DNA from: Streptomyces sp. CT34
Lineage (GTDB): Bacteria; Actinomycetota; Actinomycetes; Streptomycetales; Streptomycetaceae
Direction: 5' to 3'
NCBI RefSeq assembly: GCF_000805335.1
Contig: NZ_KN708638.1
Span: 6,887,436-6,951,435 of the forward strand
Length of the DNA: 64,000 bases
A program made the translations under genes and the position numbers. The notes beneath the pieces were generated by a model. That model saw only the letters and a list, made by a program, of their open reading frames with translations. It made no database searches and was not told the DNA's origin. Positions within the stretch are counted from its first letter, which is position 1. Every line of letters begins with the position of its first letter. Below, one piece after another: positions 61,449 to 64,000 of the stretch.

Positions 61449-62966
61449 CTATTCGCGGAGGCGGACTCCTTTGACGGCGGTGTCGAAGGCCGGCCGATAT
61501 CGGTCCCATTGTTCATTCGGCGCGGAGAGGTAGATCACGTACTGAGTGCCGTCGGCGCCGCTGAAGGCCAGCTCCACTGCCCGGTACCCCCGTGCTCTGC
61601 CCTGGAACGTGAACTCCCAGTACCCCGCGGGTCGTCCCCGGAACGTCGTGGGGCCCATCCTGACCCGTTCGTAGCCCGGGTTGTCGCGACGCGTCTGGGC
61701 TTCTTCGGTCTCCCGCCAGTGCCGAAGAGGATCCTCGCCCGCGAACTCGACGACGTCGATCCTCAGGCTGGCCAGCCCGGAGATGTAGGCGACCTCACCG
61801 CCAGGCATGTTCCGGAAGGTCCAACCGTCCTGCACAGGGAAGGAGAAGCCCTGGCCCGCCTTCTCAAGGTGGTACCCGCGGGGCAGCGGTGGGAGTGATG
61901 ACGGCGACGAAGGACCAGGGCCCGGCGGGTGGCCGGAGGCGCCTGCCCCCGACGGGTGCGCGCTCGGCGAGGCTTCCCCACCCCCGGGCCAGAGCAGCGC
62001 ACCGCCCGTCGCGATTGCGGCCGCCACCACCGTCGAGACCATCCACAGCGCCATACGGCGGCCCCGCTTGCCCCCTGGCACCGGAACCGCCGGGCTGGCC
62101 TCACGGGCCTCCGACCGCGTGGGTGGGTCGAGGGGAATGGCTTCCGTTCCGGGCGCGAGGCCCAGGAGGCGTTCGGCCTCATGGGCGTCCATGCGCCGGT
62201 CGGGTTCCTTCACCAGCAGGCCCTCGATCACCGGTGTGAGGTGCCCGGCGTTGCTTGGCGGCGGGCACTCCTCGGTGGCGATGGCGTACGCCGTCTCGAT
62301 CGCGGTGTCCCGCTGGAAGGGTGTGCGTCCTTGGACCGCCTGGTACAGCATGGCTCCCAGGGCCCACAGGTCGCAGGCGGGGCCGGGCTCGGCGATCCCG
62401 GGCCGGAGGCGTTCCGGCGCCAGGTACTGGATCGAGCCGACCAGCTCGCCGGTCTTGGTCAGTGACGGTGCTCCGGGCTCCACGGCGATCCCGAAGTCGG
62501 TGAGGACGATCCGCCCGTCGTTCCCCAGGAGAACGTTGGCGGGCTTGACGTCCCGGTGCAGCACTCCGACGTCGTGCGCGGCGCGCAACGCGGCGGCCAT
62601 GGCCCGGCCGATCCGGGCCGCCTCGCCGGGTGGCACGGTATTCTGCCGCTTCAGAACGTCGCTCAGTGTGACCGAGGGTATGTACTCCATGACGATGCAC
62701 GGCAGCCCCTCGTCGTCGACAACATCGTGCACAACGATCACGTTGGGGTGGGTGATCCGGGCGGCACTTCGGGCCTCCCGGCGGGTGCGCTCGTAGAGCC
62801 GCTGGACCTCGTCGTCGTGCAAGTGCAGCGGAACGTGAAGTTTCTTCACCGCGACGTACCGGCCGAGCAACTCATCCTCGGCCCGCCACACGGTGCCCAT
62901 CCCGCCACGGCCCACATGCTCCGCCAACCGGTAACGGTCGGCTATGAGCCGCCCCAGATCAGACAC
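61449..62966 (-). CDS. Membrane Ser/Thr protein kinase (PknB type)
   Basis: A 505-residue Hanks-type kinase. Residues 8-270 form the kinase domain: Gly loop GRGGMGTVWRAED, Lys in VAVKKL, catalytic loop LHRDVKPANVLLGNDG, DFG in LTDFGIAVEPG, APE in QYLAPERLRP. After a Pro/Arg linker, a membrane helix (LWMVSTVVAAAIATGGALLW, about 308-327) leads through a Ser/Pro/Gly-rich stretch to an extracellular domain of about 140 residues with no PASTA repeat (GWTFRNMPGGEVAYISGL, PAGYWEFTFQGRARGYRAVELAF). The GTG at 62966 follows GAAGG. It phosphorylates Ser/Thr on unknown targets. Its stop is 41 bp from the kinase relic. Confidence 0.93.
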   Translation of the reverse strand: MSDLGRLIADRYRLAEHVGRGGMGTVWRAEDELLGRYVAVKKLHVPLHLHDDEVQRLYERTRREARSAARITHPNVIVVHDVVDDEGLPCIVMEYIPSVTLSDVLKRQNTVPPGEAARIGRAMAAALRAAHDVGVLHRDVKPANVLLGNDGRIVLTDFGIAVEPGAPSLTKTGELVGSIQYLAPERLRPGIAEPGPACDLWALGAMLYQAVQGRTPFQRDTAIETAYAIATEECPPPSNAGHLTPVIEGLLVKEPDRRMDAHEAERLLGLAPGTEAIPLDPPTRSEAREASPAVPVPGGKRGRRMALWMVSTVVAAAIATGGALLWPGGGEASPSAHPSGAGASGHPPGPGPSSPSSLPPLPRGYHLEKAGQGFSFPVQDGWTFRNMPGGEVAYISGLASLRIDVVEFAGEDPLRHWRETEEAQTRRDNPGYERVRMGPTTFRGRPAGYWEFTFQGRARGYRAVELAFSGADGTQYVIYLSAPNEQWDRYRPAFDTAVKGVRLRE

Positions 62967-63520
62967 CCGTGACCTTCACTTCCCCGCATGCCCGAGCATG
63001 CCCGACAGATTGCGGGAGAACCCTAGACGCGCGCTGGTTGCATGGCCACAGCAGCGGATTCCCCGAGCAGTACGGCGTCCCACCGGCAGCCTCTACCGGT
63101 CCCACCAAGGTCGCGTACTGATGGCAATCACAAGGAGGCATGTGGCAGGCCCGTTGGGGCGCGGATCGAGACGAAATCCACTGCATCCTCCCTGTGGTAG
63201 CGGAAAAGTGGGTGTTCGGGAGGAATCTGGCGTTCCGCCCGACGTCTCCAACGTAGAGAGTGATTAGGGCAGGATCGGCCCTACATCGATAAAGGGGGGA
63301 GGCGCGGCAAAGCCTCCGGCTGGCCGTCGCAGGCAGCTGACCAACAGCAGACCGGGGCCCACAGGCCGTGGCTGTCAGGGACACGGCCCGGGGCCCCGGA
63401 ACCGTGCATTCCTTGGTCGGACGGCGGCAGCGATGAAGTTCGTGTGCCACCCGCCGACCGGGCTCGGTTGCCCTTCTGCGGGCTACCAGCATTCACGACA
63501 TATCCCACTATTCTTCTCGT
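62967..63520. other. 554-bp gap between kinase and BlaI-type regulator
   Basis: No gene is seen. Both divergent promoters must lie here. AT-richer DNA just before 63521 (ACGACATATCCCACTATTCTT) may be the regulator's promoter. No clean palindrome was found. Confidence 0.45.
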
Positions 63521-63988
63521 ATGCCGAGACCCTTGGGTGATCTGGAAGACGCGGTGATGACGCGGGTCTGGGAGTGGAACCGCCCGGTCACCGTTCGAGA
63601 AGTCCTGGAAGATCTCCAGAAGGAACGGTCGATCGCCTACACAACGGTCATGACCGTATTGGACAACCTCCATCAGAAGGGCTGGGTGCGCCGCGAAGCG
63701 GAAGGCCGCGCCTATCGCTATAGGGCGGTCTCCACTCGCGCCGCCTACTCGGCCGCACTGATGAACGAAGCATGGTCTGTCAGCGATAACCCCGCTGCCG
63801 CTCTTGTGGCGTTCTTCGGCATGATGTCGCCGGAACAACGGCACGCTCTGCGCGATGCCGTACGGATGGTGCAGGGCGACGATCGGGCCGAAGCAGGGGA
63901 AGAACAGGCGTCGCCCCCGGAATGCCCAGGGAAACAGGACCAGGAAGAAGAGCCACAGCCCGCTGACGAGAGGGTCCGCTGGCCTTGA
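63521..63988 (+). CDS. BlaI/MecI/CopY-family repressor
   Basis: A 155-residue winged-helix repressor. The family start LGDLEDAVMTRVWEWNRPVTVREVLEDLQKERSIAYTTVMTVLDNLHQKGWVRREAEGRAYRYRAVSTRAAY is complete, followed by a dimerisation helix (MSPEQRHALRDAVRMV) and an acidic, Gln/Pro-rich tail. BlaI proteins usually pair with an M56-type sensor protease downstream; the window ends 12 bases after the stop, so this cannot be seen. The ATG at 63521 lacks a clear ribosome site, so the mRNA may be leaderless or the leader short. Confidence 0.9.
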   Translation: MPRPLGDLEDAVMTRVWEWNRPVTVREVLEDLQKERSIAYTTVMTVLDNLHQKGWVRREAEGRAYRYRAVSTRAAYSAALMNEAWSVSDNPAAALVAFFGMMSPEQRHALRDAVRMVQGDDRAEAGEEQASPPECPGKQDQEEEPQPADERVRWP

Positions 63989-64000
63989 CCTGGCCGATGA

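Overview
The window is high-GC actinobacterial DNA. Codons end mostly in G or C, GTG and TTG starts are common, and the gene families (MmyB-type XRE regulator, DUF1266 protein, STAND/TPR ATPases, LamG-tailed sialidase) point to a Streptomyces or close relative. All identifications come from reading the sequence; no database was searched.

Bases 1-32300 look like ordinary chromosome. They hold mostly single genes: a metallo-beta-lactamase-fold hydrolase, an APC amino-acid permease, small stress or metabolic enzymes, a STAND ATPase followed by a GT-B-like protein, acyl-CoA synthetase, LysR, sialidase, quinone reductase with a divergent MarR, FdhD, a GntR/FCD regulator and chorismate mutase. One clear pathway is present: oxalyl-CoA decarboxylase, formyl-CoA transferase and an OFA-family MFS transporter form a tight minus-strand operon (24677-29039). 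A perfect inverted repeat sits at its promoter, and a GntR regulator and the formate-dehydrogenase maturation gene fdhD lie nearby. Two decayed genes (an SDR and a DUF2254 protein) are also here.

A tRNA-Leu(GAG) at 32361-32445 marks the start of an accessory island running to about 61400. The island contains a frameshifted serine integrase, an IS256 transposase, two inverted IS5-type copies, an ISL3 fragment, a second large serine recombinase next to a DNA methyltransferase, and at least four tyrosine-recombinase-like genes. Two blocks stand out. First, 39636-47374 is a candidate phage-defence operon: a 1527-residue SF1 helicase with a Vsr-like nuclease tail, a HEPN-like protein starting on an ATGA overlap, and an unknown third protein. 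The helicase is cut by an 887-bp IS5 element with an exact TAA target duplication, so it is probably off unless the IS excises. Second, 50970-58904 resembles a Tn554-style recombinase set: two tyrosine recombinases, a small HTH protein, an 806-residue protein with 16 CxxC pairs and a degenerate recombinase fold, and a nitrilase-family enzyme started on an ATGA overlap. The truncated remains of a second such set follow.

At 60181-60561 lies the most surprising gene: a 126-residue protein that reads as a profilin, an actin-binding protein known from eukaryotes, with closest remembered resemblance to amoebozoan profilins. It has a normal actinobacterial ribosome binding site.

After the island, 61449-63988 carries a membrane Ser/Thr protein kinase and a BlaI-type repressor at the window edge.
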